This document shows positions 35,598-46,998 of a DNA stretch of 64,000 bases, piece after piece. Location: assembly GCF_009727055.1 (NCBI RefSeq), contig NC_052355.1, forward strand, positions 3,392,468 to 3,456,467, written 5' to 3'. The notes below the pieces were generated by a model. That model was not told the DNA's origin and searched no databases. It saw nothing but the letters and a program-made list of their open reading frames with translations. Made by a program: the position numbers and the translations under genes. The DNA is from Benincasa hispida. Taxonomy: Eukaryota > Streptophyta > Magnoliopsida > Cucurbitales > Cucurbitaceae. Numbering within the stretch: position 1 is the stretch's first letter; each line of letters begins with the position of its first letter.

Positions 35598-37009
35598 CTA
35601 GTGCATATAATGAGTATGCGATGAACGGGTTGAGAAGAACTTTAGCTAGCGTTACTCAGGAATGTGTCAAACTTTGCGATCATGTTACAACCATGCACAA
35701 CAAGTCATTTCCCAATGTAAATGCTATGCTCCTAACTCTAGGATGCATGTGTTGAATGCAAAATATCCATAGAGCTTATCCCTAAGTCTCTACTTTTGTC
35801 CTATGTGTTGATGCAAAATGCATGAATGCAAGGTGACCGCATACAATCATATCTTATTGCTAAGATGCATGCGATACGTTGATAGCAAATAGTGCTCATT
35901 TCTAAGCGTCTATCTCTCGTTTATGTGTTCTAATCTGGTTCTTCCAAACCTAGATTCTGACCTGACCTTCCCAAGTCTAGATCCTGTCCTTAGACTACCC
36001 TCCCGAGTATCTCTAATAGACGAATGATTTAAAGTCAGCAACAATCAACTACCCTGGAGGGTAAGTGGTTGGTCGCATTAAGTAGTGTATGCATTGTTCA
36101 CTAGGGATAGTAACAATCTTGCATCAGCCAAGTTCATGCGATTGTCTTGTATTATGTATGCTTCATTCGTCCATTAGGGATACTCGAGAGGGTAGTCTAA
36201 GGATAGGATCTAGGCTTGGGAAGGTCAGGTCAGAATCTAGGCTCGGGAGAGTCAGATTAGAACACATATTACAATAAATAAGAGCTTAGGAATAAGCATT
36301 ATTTGCTATTAACCCATCGCATGCATCCTAGAGATAGGATACGATTGTGTGCGGTCACCGCAACGTTGTATGCATTTTGCATCATCGCATAGTAAAAGAG
36401 TAAAGACTTGGGAATAAGCTCTATGGACACTTTTTCATTCAACACATGTGTCCTAGACTTAGAAGCACCGCATTTGCATTGGAAAATGATTTTCCATACA
36501 TGAGTGTAGCATGATCGCATTGGCTTGCGTTGACTAAGGTTGCCCTTGTGGTCACTCTTAAGGGTTGCAATGAAATCATCTCCGCATTTTATCTATTTTC
36601 CCATATATTTATTTCATGTCAAGGTTTGCCGTATCTCTACCTTTCATGCATATTCTCATTGTGTTGTCTGTTAGATAGGAGTAAGAGTAGGGTTAACTTT
36701 GCAACCTCTCTTCCATTCTTTTATTTAAATCGCTGCATACACATTACTGCATACATATAGCTACAAGTCCCTGTGTTCGACCTTGGATTACCCGAGAAAC
36801 TTGCGTTGGAATTATAATTGGTTCCAGTGTAAGAAACTTGTGATAGGACGCATGGTCATCGTATACATTTATTAACGCATTATCAGTCCAACGCATGACC
36901 ATCGACACATGACTATCAACGCATATCTTAGGAACATGCATCGCATACCACGTCGAAGGGATTTTAGTTGTTAAATAAATTGACTTCTAAATTCCCGTCA
37001 TCAGTGTTC
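35598..37009. mobile_element. Scrambled LTR fragments inside the Athila-type element
   Basis: 35598-36030 is a minus-orientation piece of the Athila LTR (compare 32690-33100). 36120-36520 is a plus-orientation piece of the same LTR (compare 29515-29830). 36760-37009 resembles the solo-LTR family at 57438-59407 (GTTCGACCTTGGATTACCCG, AAACTTGCGTTGGAATTATA) and ends CGTCATCA, where integrase coding resumes. The order suggests nested insertions followed by recombination and loss of the reverse transcriptase region. Confidence 0.6.
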
Positions 37010-38363
37010 CTGGATGAGCAGTTGTTCCATATTGAAGAATTGCCTTGGTATGTAGACATAGTCAATTATCTGGTTTACGAGCAATTTCCTGAAGATTATA
37101 CCTACCACCAATAGAGGAAGCTTAAACACGAATGCAGACATTATTATTAGGATGAGCCGAATCTGTATAAAAGAGGGGCAGACCAGATTTTGCGATTATG
37201 CATACCAAATGCTGCTCAACAACGCATATTATCGCAATGTCACGACTCGCCATATGGTGGGCACTTTGGAGGGCAGCACACTGTAGCTAAAGTTTTACAG
37301 AGTGGATTCTTTTGGCCTACATTGTTCAAGGATGCAGTTGACTACGTAATGTAGTGTGATCGGTGCCAATGCACAAGTAACATTTCATGGAAACATGCAA
37401 TGCCAATGAACACAATCTTGCAGCTTGAATTATTCGACATGTGGGGTATTGATTTCATGGGACCATTCCTTCCCTCGAATGGTAAACATTACATTTTATT
37501 AGCCGTCGATTATGTATCCAAGTGGGTAGAGGAAGTGGCATGCGTTGCAAGCGATGCGGCGGGTCTCCCAATTTCTGAAGAAACACATTTTCACTCGTTT
37601 TGGTACTGCCCATGCCATCATAAATGATGAAGGGTCCCATTTTGTCAACCATACTGTTAAGGAGTTTCTGCGCAAATACAACATTCTCCACAAAGTGGCC
37701 ACCGCATACCATCAGCAGACGAATGGTCAGTCTGAAGTGTCCAATCGAGAAACTAAGCTGATACTTGAGAAGGTAGTAAGGCCTTTATGAAAAAATTGGG
37801 CAACAAAGCTTGACGATGCGTTGTGGGCATACCGGACTGCATTTAAGACACCAATAGGTATGTCCCCATATGCATTGGTATTTGGGAAGGCGTGTCACTT
37901 ACCTCTGGAGCTGGAGTATAAGGCATTGTGGGCGGTAAAGAAGCTGAACTTTGATTTGAAGAAAGCAGGAGAAGCGCGAAAAATGCAACTGGTCAAGCTA
38001 GAAAAATGGAGGATTAACGCATATGAGAATGCGAAGATTTACAAGGAGCGCACCAAGCGCTGGCATGATCAATGCATGTGCAGTAAGAACCTCCAAATCG
38101 TGCAGAAAGTACCTCCAAGTGGGCAAAAGGTCTTGCTTTTCAATTCGAGACTACGACTCTTCCCTGACAAGTTAAAATCACGCTGGTCCGAACCATTCGT
38201 CATTAAAGAAATATTCCAACATGGTGTGGTGGAGCTGATTACCGAAGACGGGAGCCGTATGTTTAAAGTTAATGGGCAACGAGTAAAATCGTATCATGGA
38301 GAAGGCTGGCATCGCCAAGTCGAGTCCGTAGAACTAAGAAACCGTGAATGGAGAAGGAAGTAG
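37010..38363 (+). pseudogene. Athila-type integrase with C-terminal extension, broken
   Basis: It opens with the tail of the RNase H/linker region (DEQLFHIEELPWYVDIVNYL), then the HHCC zinc-binding region (HDSPYGGHFGGQHTVAKVLQ ... CDRCQ). The catalytic core has Asp in WGIDFMGPF, Asp in NDEGSHF and Glu in [10 protein letters not shown], so the DDE triad is preserved. The C-terminal part (from 37821) reads [40 protein letters not shown] and [20 protein letters not shown], ending at 38363. Stops near 37108, 37156 and 37351, a TGA at about 37787 and a frame change near 37545 disable it. Integrase would insert the cDNA into the genome. Confidence 0.85.
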
Positions 38364-39731
38364 GTGGTCCCTACACTGTCAGACGATCGAAATTCATCAG
38401 GGACGCAAGTTTGGGGAACCATGGAATCTTCAATTTTTCTCTACTACTCTAAATTTTCATTACACAATATCTTTTCAACTTTATCTACTCTTTTACTTCT
38501 TTAAAAAAAAAACACGTGGTTTTGTTTAAAATCATTTGACCCTCTCGCTGTTTTCTTTTTTTTTTTTTTTTTTGCAATGGTCGAGGTGCAGGATTGCGGA
38601 GGTATTACACGAAGAAGCATTTTATCTTACTCCATCACCGCAATCCAATAAAGAGAGATCGCCGCAAAGAAGGATGCATCAACATATAATGCGGGCGACA
38701 ACGCAAATTTGGGGGTGTATTCTTCCTTATCTCCATTTCAAATTTTGCGCTATCACATCGCATCTTAGTCTTAAAAGTTTAATCATTGCATCCTTTTTGA
38801 TTACTGCAATCATTTGATGTGGATAAATTTAGTAAGTTACCGCATTCTGTCTCTTTGCCAGATATGATTTCAATGATGAAAAACATGCTTCTATTTCTTT
38901 CGTATATACTAGAGTCAACTTAACCTTAAGATAGCCACCTCATAAAATATTTCTAGAAGTTAGGGGTTTGCTAGATTTCTTTCAAACTCTCTTTACAAAG
39001 ATTTCTTAGAACATCGCATGCTTTATCTCAATCTTTTGGTAATGAGGACATTGCCGCATTTTAAATTTGAGGGAGAGGTATTTATTTTCGACCTTGCTAC
39101 TTCTCTAAGAAAAAGAAAAAGAAAGAAAAAGAAAGAAAAAGAAAGGAAAATTGTGAGAATAACAACTCCATTGTCAATGCAAGGGGAACCCATGTTGATA
39201 AGAGTTAAGTTGTGAAAGACACTTACCCGTAGTTGGATGTCTGCATGACACACGTGGGGCCAAGCCAAAACGAAAGTAAGTCACCAAGATCAACGCATAA
39301 ATAAATGACTGCAACTCCACTGCCAAGTAGGTATGAGTTTAGTCTGAGAAAGAGCGCATTGCTCGTAGTTGGATGGTTGCATGACACACGTGGGGGCAAG
39401 CCAAAACAAAGACAAGGCACTTGGATCAGCACAAGGTAAAAAAAAATAACAATGTCAAGAAATATTCATTTGACACCCCGATGGAAAAATTTTTCCTTTA
39501 TAAAACATACGATGTTCTAGGAGTTAGTAAAATCTTTTTGAAGGTTAATCTTGCGGTCCCTAGGTCATAGAAATATTTTGAGGAGACTTGAACAAGACAT
39601 AAAGAAACTTTGGTATATAGGATTTGAACGAAGTATCCTTGAGAAATCTAGAAAAATAACATTGTGGTTGACTTGATAAAGGAAATCTTTAGCTTATGCT
39701 TGAGGACAAGCATTGTTTAAATTTGGGGGTG
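38364..39731 (+). other. Athila-type 3' untranslated region and polypurine tract
   Basis: Non-coding, with a poly-T run near 38557-38573 and a purine-rich AAAGAAAAAG run at 39107-39150. Two copies of a phrase around GTAGTTGGATG...GCATGACACACGTGGGG lie at about 39228 and 39366. It ends AAATTTGGGGGTG directly before the 3' LTR. I see no envelope-like ORF. Confidence 0.65.
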
Positions 39732-41441
39732 TGATAACGGGCAGAAATGCATGTTATCATAGTGCTAAGTCCATAAACAATGTTGGCTTGCGTTGATAAA
39801 ACATGTTAAATTGCGTCCATTAAGCATTAATTTCATAATATTGCGGTCGCATGCGTTCATCGCATAGGAATAGTTTATTTTTTTTATTTTTATGCAGAAT
39901 ATGCGTTGACGCAAGGCGAAAATTGCGATCATAGGAAATCATTGGTCGAGCGTAGCATTACCGCAAGGCTTTGTTGTGATCGTGTTCGCAAGCATTTGCT
40001 CAAGAAGGATTGCCGCAACTTGGTTGGCACAACATGGTGGCTGCATCTGGGTGAAAGGCTAAATAATCATGATGGGACAGAAAGCTGATGACAGTCGAAT
40101 CCGAATTAAGTTGATAGTCGCTTAACGATAACAAGTACATTCAGCTCTTCGGTGACAAATATTCGACACATCAGTCAGGGGAATTAAAGTTGTCCCATCT
40201 GTGCAATCATGAGAGAGAAGTTGTCGTTCACCCTGGATGTTCTATAAATACCAAAAGCAACCTTCAAAAAAGGGGTTCACGATCCTATAGATTCAGCTGT
40301 TGTTCACCATTCACCAATTCAAAATTTCATACATTCGGATCGCACGTCTTTGTTCATAGTTTCCTTTCGTTTCAAGGCGGGCGTGAGAGAGGAAGGTTGT
40401 GCCGACAGATCATTTCGACAAGCTTATGAGAGTGCCAGAATCTTTAAGGACAGAGAGAGGGCCGACACCTGCAGAAGTTGGAACATCTTTGGAGTCGAAT
40501 AGAGATTTACAATGTAAAAGCCTCGGTCAGCAAGAAATTGCTACCAAGCTCTCTATACTTTCATCTTCCATTATTATTTTGTACTCAACTCATTTATCGA
40601 AATGGAATTCACTTCTCTATATCTGTTCACTCTCTGTTATTTATGCATGAGTAGCTAAATCAGTTGAATGGGTTGAGAAACATGTAGCTAGCACAACTAG
40701 GGAATCTTCCTTCTATGTGATTATCTTGTAATATGTATGCTTCATTCGTCCATTAGAGATACTCAGGAGGGTAGTCTAAGGACAGGATCTAGGCTTGGGA
40801 AGGTCAGGTTAGAATCTAGGCTCGTGAGAGTCAGATTAGAACGCATAATCAAGAGATAGAAGCTTAGGAATAGGCACTATTTGCTATCAACGCATCACAT
40901 GCATCCTAGAGATAGGATATGATTGTCTGCAATCACCTTGCCTTTATTCATTTTGCATGATCGCATAGGGAAAGAGTAGAGACTTAGTGATAAGCTCTAT
41001 GGACACTTTTGCATTCAACACATGCGTCCTAGACTTAAGAGCATGGCATTTGCATTGGAAAATGACTTGCTATGCATTGTTGTAGCATGATCGCATAGTC
41101 TGACGCATTCCCAAGTAACGCTAGCTAAAGACCTTCTCAACCCGTTCATCTGCATACTTAGTGCATCTATTACACAACTGACTTTTCTCAAATCCACCGC
41201 ATTTGTTTATTTTTCATTAACGCAATCAACAACCTCAACAACAATTCATTTATTTAGTTACCGCAAAGTTTTCCTAAAATTTACCAATGCAACCTATTTT
41301 CACAAGTCCCTTAGTTCGACGCTGGACTTACCAGGAAACTCAGTGGAGTTTACACTTGGATTCCGCTGAGGAAACTTGAGTGCTCAATGCAATTTCACCA
41401 TCGCATATCATCCATAATTCACTTCATAAAATCAAGCATCA
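39732..41441 (+). repeat. 3' LTR of the Athila-type element
   Basis: 1710 bp, starts TGATAACGGGCAGAAATGC and ends AAGCATCA, then the GTTAG target copy. It is longer than the 5' LTR owing to indels, including 18 bp near its end. Visible base differences from the 5' LTR along its length indicate that the insertion is not recent. Confidence 0.9.
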
Positions 41442-41714
41442 GTTAGCTCTCAAAAAGAGCTAATATTCCTAGCTTAATTCGAGCTCGTTAGTGGATTTTA
41501 TGTGTTTATTTCCCTTTTTTTTAAGTAACGAGCAACCAAGAGGTAGAATTAATCATTTGGTGAAGAACGAGGTTAATTTAAAGCAATTTGGAGTTAATTT
41601 AAATATTCGGGCTTCAAAGGAGTTGAAAAGACCAAAATGCAATCAAGTTCCACCGAGTATGAGGCAGCCATCGAGCACCATCAAGTACCATTGAGTAAAG
41701 GTATTTATTTTAAC
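41442..41714. repeat. Flank segment X, last part (copy 1)
   Basis: GTTAGCTCTCAAAAAGAGC through GGTATTTATTTTAAC. It is collinear with 46725-46998. Its upstream parts are 20044-20138 and 28510-28533. Its end at about 41714 abuts copia leader sequence, whereas copy 2 continues into another copia remnant, so this is a duplication breakpoint. It contains no gene that I recognise. Confidence 0.75.
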
Positions 41715-43468
41715 CTAAAATTCACAAAACAAAAGCTAACTATTACAAAAGCAAAGAGTCTCCGGTTCAAACAGGCGAACCAGGTCTTCAACCATCCGGT
41801 CGAAGTCTGTGTCTACACTGATCGTGTACCAAATTTCCTCGCGATCGTCTACACGAAAGAGTAAACGCTTTACTCAATTATTTACCAATGCTTCCAGAGC
41901 TTAACGATCGCTTAGCAACGATCATGTACCTTTTACTATGCGATGAATCATAAGATATGCGATCGTGCAGTGCGCAACATATAACGCAAACCTTAAATGA
42001 TCATCTAAATGATAGCGATGCGGTAAAGCACAATCGTCTAAACGATCGCTGAGCGAGCGCCTAAATATCATATACCGCGTGATCATGTAGTCAGTAAATA
42101 TGCGATGAAACATGCTAACTACACGATCATTTAGTGCGCATGTCTTTTATTAAACGATATGAATCAAATGCTCCCACTCGATCATTTACCTCTAGCGTCT
42201 ATGTGATCGGGCAACCAACGCTACGTGATAGAGTAAACTCTGTAGGCCATCGTTTAGTAAATACTACACAATTACGTAGAAAATTCTACATGATCCTCTA
42301 CCTGAGGCTACACGACACGACCAACTCTTGGTCTTCTTCTTCGCTAAGAACCGCATCTCCATGCTTCGAAACTTCATCACGATCGACTCAACAAACTCAA
42401 ACACTTTGAATTATAAACTCGATTGCTTGTTAATTATGCAAAAAAACACAAGGGCCCTTACAAATTAACACTTTGAATTTAAAGAAAACTTTAAATGAAG
42501 GTAATTAACCTGTAAATATTCATCAACGCCATCAACAAATGCATTTAACACTTAAATGTAAATGTAGAAAACCCACCACGACTGTAAAAGAAGTTCAAAA
42601 CAGAAATGAAATTTGGAATATCAGAACAACCTAACTCTGTTACCAATTGAAGGAAATCAGACAAGAGGATTTTCATGAGCAGCGAAATGATCGTTCAAAA
42701 TTTCATTCGAAATTGAGCATACACAATTACAGTACAAGATACGAAAACTTACAGATCATGCACAATATGAAATTACAACATGCTTAACAAAGATCAAGAG
42801 AAAGATTATACATACATTTGAAGATTCATCTTCAAACACCCTTGATCACGAATGCTCGTTCAATCTCCAAGACAGCAATACACAAACGCTTGAACACAAT
42901 GACCACAACATAGCACGATCAACAGCAACCTCGAACTCAACGATCTCCAAGATCACGAACCCAACGAACCGCCTCAAACGCCTCGACCTCAGTTGAGTTG
43001 AGTAAGATATCACCACAATGGCTACCTTTGTATTCTCAATGTGAGAATCCAGAAGTGTGGGCTCTGTGTGGACTTGGTTAGAGGAAGAGAACAGAGGAAT
43101 AACACTTGTGTAAATGATTGAGCAAGTGGGAGATGACAAAAGTCTATCGTATAGACGAATGCCCTATCGTTTAGCAAATGCTCCGCGATCGTTTAGCTAC
43201 AACCAGCTTAGTGAACTATCGTGTAGTGTCAACCCACAATCATTTAGTCTCTCTTTCAGCTATTGTTTAGTGAATCCAATTCACTTGACAGCGATCCATG
43301 AGTAATTTCCAAGAATAGAAGATCTCTCAAATCTAAATATCTACTAAATTTAGGAAAACAGTTTTCCTTTTATCTCACGGTTACCATGAAACCACCAATG
43401 ACCTCCCACTCAATTGGTTATTAGAGAAAAAGATATAATTATCCAATAATTAATATTATTATAAATAT

Positions 43469-43611
43469 ATATGATAACCAACTTACCATATTATATTTAT
43501 AACCTATAGTTTTAATATTTCATCTCATGAAACATATAANATATGATAACCAACTTACCATATTATATTTATAACCTATAGTTTTAATATTTCATCTCAT
43601 GAAACATATAA
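43469..43611. other. Single-N assembly join flanked by a 71-bp perfect repeat
   Basis: 43469-43539 and 43541-43611 are identical around N at 43540. The other LTR copies (near 10670-10740) have this segment once, so the duplication is an unmerged contig overlap. Confidence 0.9.
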
Positions 43612-44086
43612 ACCATAATTCTTTTTCTATTTCATGGTACTTAATGTAAATCTCATTTACATTAATCCTCTACTTGATGTATCTCATACATCACACCAAT
43701 CATATCATATATAACCGAATTTCCTCTTGTCAATTTGAACATTTCAAATTAACACCAAGAACTGATTTTCAACTTGAATCCATTGAGCTACCAAGAGGAC
43801 CTTATGGACCTGTTGCATAAACCTCCAATGGTACATGAATAACTAACTAAACTCTTTAGTCACGGGATCCACAATCCGTTAACTGTCAGGCACTCCAATA
43901 AAGATCAATAGTTGCACTCTCCTTACTACAAATATATTTTGTGTTCATATCAACAATCAATGGTGTGATAACTCTTCACCGATCGCTCGTAAGTATAGTT
44001 GGACCAATAACTGTTATGCCCCTGTAGTTACATCTAACTCCTTAAGTACCATTGATCCCTCTAAAGAACATAAGTCATAGTCCTAC

Positions 44087-45900
44087 TATAATGAAAATTT
44101 TATGATGTTTCGTTTATGGTCAACAACTTGTTAGGTTGCCGGCGTCGTATGGATGTATGCACTTTGCGATAATGATAATGCGATACTACGTTCTAAATGT
44201 GTGTGATGATAATGATGTGCGTTTGTAGTATACATTCGTGTAGTGTACGCGTGTCATAAGTTATCTTACGCTGGAACCAAGTATAATTCCAACACAAGTT
44301 TCTCAGAGTGATCTGAGATCAAACATGAGGATTGCAATGATTAATGCGATATGCGACCGATAAAAAAAAGAATAATGAATTGATTTAAGGAAAGTAAAGT
44401 GCGGTAAAGAGTAAATTATGATAACGAATAGAATGCGATGATAAATAAAGTTGCGGTGATAAAGTAAATCAATAAACAATTAAATATACAAAGTGAGGAT
44501 TGGCTGTGAAGATGTGTAAACGTATCTGATGAATGCGGTGGAAAGTCTTGTGAAATGAGTCAGAAAGTGAACGGGTTGAGGGAAAGGACATCGCAAGTTC
44601 GTCAATCTTGTTGAGGACGCAACTAAGGTTCCGCTTTCCCTTGGCTTACACCTTTTAGTGATTGGCCACGTTCCCATATGTCTATGGTGAAATAGGGATG
44701 AACGTGATGAACGCAAGGTTGTTTCCATCTCTGGAAATACTTCTCGTTTTAGTTAATGCATTCTTCCAACCTTCTTTCGAGAGGCAGAATAACATCTTCA
44801 CTTCTGCTTTCATAGGTGAAGATGTTGTTGAGCATGCTTTAGCTAAACTCAGCCAATTTCTTCAACAAAGATTAACTTACTCGCTTAATCCTTCTCTGTA
44901 CCCTAGGGATTAGTTATACATGATGAAGAAAATGGATGATGAATGTATGGAGAAGAACAGAGAAATGACGATGAATACAATAATGATATTAAAATGTAAG
45001 TATAAGCCTTTGTTACAGATAGTGAATGAAAGATTAGAGATGAACACAGTAGATGAATAGAAAATGAGAAAAAATATGAAAAGAGTGTCAATGTCTTGAC
45101 ACAGCTCCCAATCGGAGACTATTTGCTTGCCGACGTGTGGTAGGAATGTTGTGGAAAGCTTCCCTCTTAGGCTTGTTTTCCAGGTAGAAGTGATCTTTGC
45201 ACAGAGTTTCTTCTTTGGGAATGGAAATAATTGCTTACTCCAGAGACTTACATTTCGGTCTTGTCTTGTCTTTCTCCCCAGATTTTCTCTCAGTTGTCTC
45301 TTCAGACCAGCCTCCTCTCTTTGAATTTGATGTAGCTATTTATAGACCTTGGCACCCTTTGTATCAGTGGTCCTGCTCTAAAAAGCTGATTTTTCCTACC
45401 ATTGCTTGTGGAATCGTTCGCTCTGCTCCACGTTCAATTTGTCAGAATCGTACAATAGAAAAGCTGTACAATTTCAGAAGTCCTTGCGAATGCGTCGCTC
45501 TTTACATCTACGATCGATCGCCGCATGCGGTGTAATTGTTTTGATCTTTTATCGATTGTCGCATGCGGTGGAAATGCGTTGATCATTTGAATCCATGATC
45601 GATCATCGCATGCGTTGCAATTGCATTGTTCTTTTTCGTTCTCGATTGCTCGTCACATGCAGTGTGAACGCATTGTTCATTTTTGTCCTCGAGCAGTTGT
45701 GCGGTGACCTGTTTTCCTGCAAAACAAAGACTTGAACATTCCATTTTGCTATTGTAATGGGGTTAGCGGGTATGCTTACGACACTTATACAATTTTAGCA
45801 TTTCTAAGCCAATTTCTATACGGTCGATGCAACTTTTCCTTCTTTTTGCCGCATAATCTAATTAAAACGGTATAAATAACTTGTATTTCTAGAAGTATCA
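44087..45900 (-). mobile_element. Solo LTR (family S) in the copia LTR, with 5-bp target duplication
   Basis: CCTAC flanks it at 44082-44086 and 45901-45905. On the minus strand it starts TGATACTTCTAGAAATAC. It is about 1.8 kb and non-coding, and matches the solo LTR at 57438-59407 in the opposite direction (for example the phrase on CATGCTTTAGCTAAACTC near 44834 and its complement near 58524). The rest of the copia LTR is collinear on both sides. Open frames inside (44480-44728, 44662-44913, 45197-45535) are not recognisable proteins. Confidence 0.85.
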
Positions 45901-46614
45901 CCTACTATGACTGAGTTCTCTCTTCCAAAGAGAAGTTGTGGCTGCTATGTTCAAGATTCGGAATAAGCCTTTAAGGGAGTAATCTATCTATTTACCCTAC
46001 TTCGGGGAAGGAGTGAACTCCATCTTGTGTAACAGAGTTCCCAGCTCCCAAATCAGACAAATCTCCAAAAAGGTAGGTATGTTGAGTTAGAAATCTGGCC
46101 ATTCTGATCCATACTAATCAAAGGACCGCCCTCAAGGGCAGGAGTTCCCAAAACACTCAAGATTAAGGTCATGTCACCTATGGTTATTTAGGTGAGATGT
46201 AAGTCTCAAGTATCAACGATGTTATATAAAGAGACTAGTCATCTCGTGGTCAGGTCTTATACAAACTCCTGTATAGGACACCCTCGCTCGCATGTCTCCA
46301 TATGAATGGTCAGGATCTACCATCTGTAGTAGTTCACAACACTTTCAAACCTCTACAAAGTGGGTCGTATCCGTAGTGTCACAGGATCAGGTATCTCTCC
46401 TTAATCCTTATACTACAAATCTTTAGGTTATCACTTAAGACATGATCCACTTGTTTATCTCATATATATGCCTATGTTTACATACAATGACCATGGAGAT
46501 TTGTTTATTAGATATGAGTAAATGTCAAATAAAATAACTCTTATTTTATTCATAACCATATGTACAGTTTACAAACTACGAGACTCCGAGAGAATTAGGA
46601 CACCAATCCCAACA

Positions 46615-46998
46615 ATTTTATAGCTATAGATTTCATATTTTAATTTGATAAAAAATTGTAGTGACCCCTGTGTTTTTGGACATTTATCATGAAATTCGTT
46701 GTATTATGTAAGTCTACGTGTATGTTACCTCTTAAAAAGAGCTAAATTCCTAGCTTAATTCGAGCTTGTTAGTGGATTTTATGTGTTTATTTTCCTATTT
46801 TGTAAGTAATGAGCAATCAAGAGGTAGAATTAATCATTTAGTGAAGAACAGGGTTAATTTGAAGCAATTTGGAGTTAATTTGAACATTCAGGCTTCAAAG
46901 AAGTTGAAAAGACCAAAATTCCATTGAGTTCCAACGAGTATGAGGCAGCCATCGAGCACCATCAAGTACAATCGAGTAAAGGTATTTATTTTAACTGC
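46615..46998. repeat. Flank segment X (copy 2, uninterrupted)
   Basis: ATTTTATAGCTATAGATTTC through GGTATTTATTTTAAC. It is the intact version of the segment split in copy 1. It directly follows an LTR start (46614), exactly as copy 1 follows the LTR start at 20043. Confidence 0.8.

Larger units (their letters stand above)
28534..41441 (+). mobile_element. Athila-type Ty3 LTR retrotransposon, 12.9 kb, with target duplication
   Basis: The 5' LTR (28534-30178) and 3' LTR (39732-41441) both start TGATAACGGGCAGAAATGC and end GCATCA. GTTAG flanks the element on both sides (28529-28533 and 41442-41446). A primer site matching tRNA-Asp follows the 5' LTR, and a G-rich polypurine tract (TTTGGGGGTG) precedes the 3' LTR. 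Gag, protease and integrase are of Athila type. Reverse transcriptase and RNase H are absent: the protease breaks off at 32399, and integrase resumes near 37010 after 4.6 kb of antisense and scrambled LTR sequence. Many stops and frame changes make it non-autonomous. Confidence 0.9.
41715..46614 (-). mobile_element. Minus-strand copia leader plus complete 5' LTR
   Basis: 41715-42647 is leader, matching 18860 onward and 17400-17690, and includes the CGATCGTTTA-like cluster (41830-42310). The LTR runs from 46614 (minus strand TGTTGGGATTGG) to 42648 (GATTTCCTTCA). The site next to the LTR is a decayed primer site (minus strand TTGGTAACAGAG). The LTR holds a solo LTR at 44087-45900 and the single-N join at 43540. 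No coding region is attached. Confidence 0.8.

Noticed and set aside
37455..37712. Minus-strand frames opposite the Athila integrase
   Set aside because: Shadows of the plus-strand integrase, which has the DDE residues and the zinc-binding motif.
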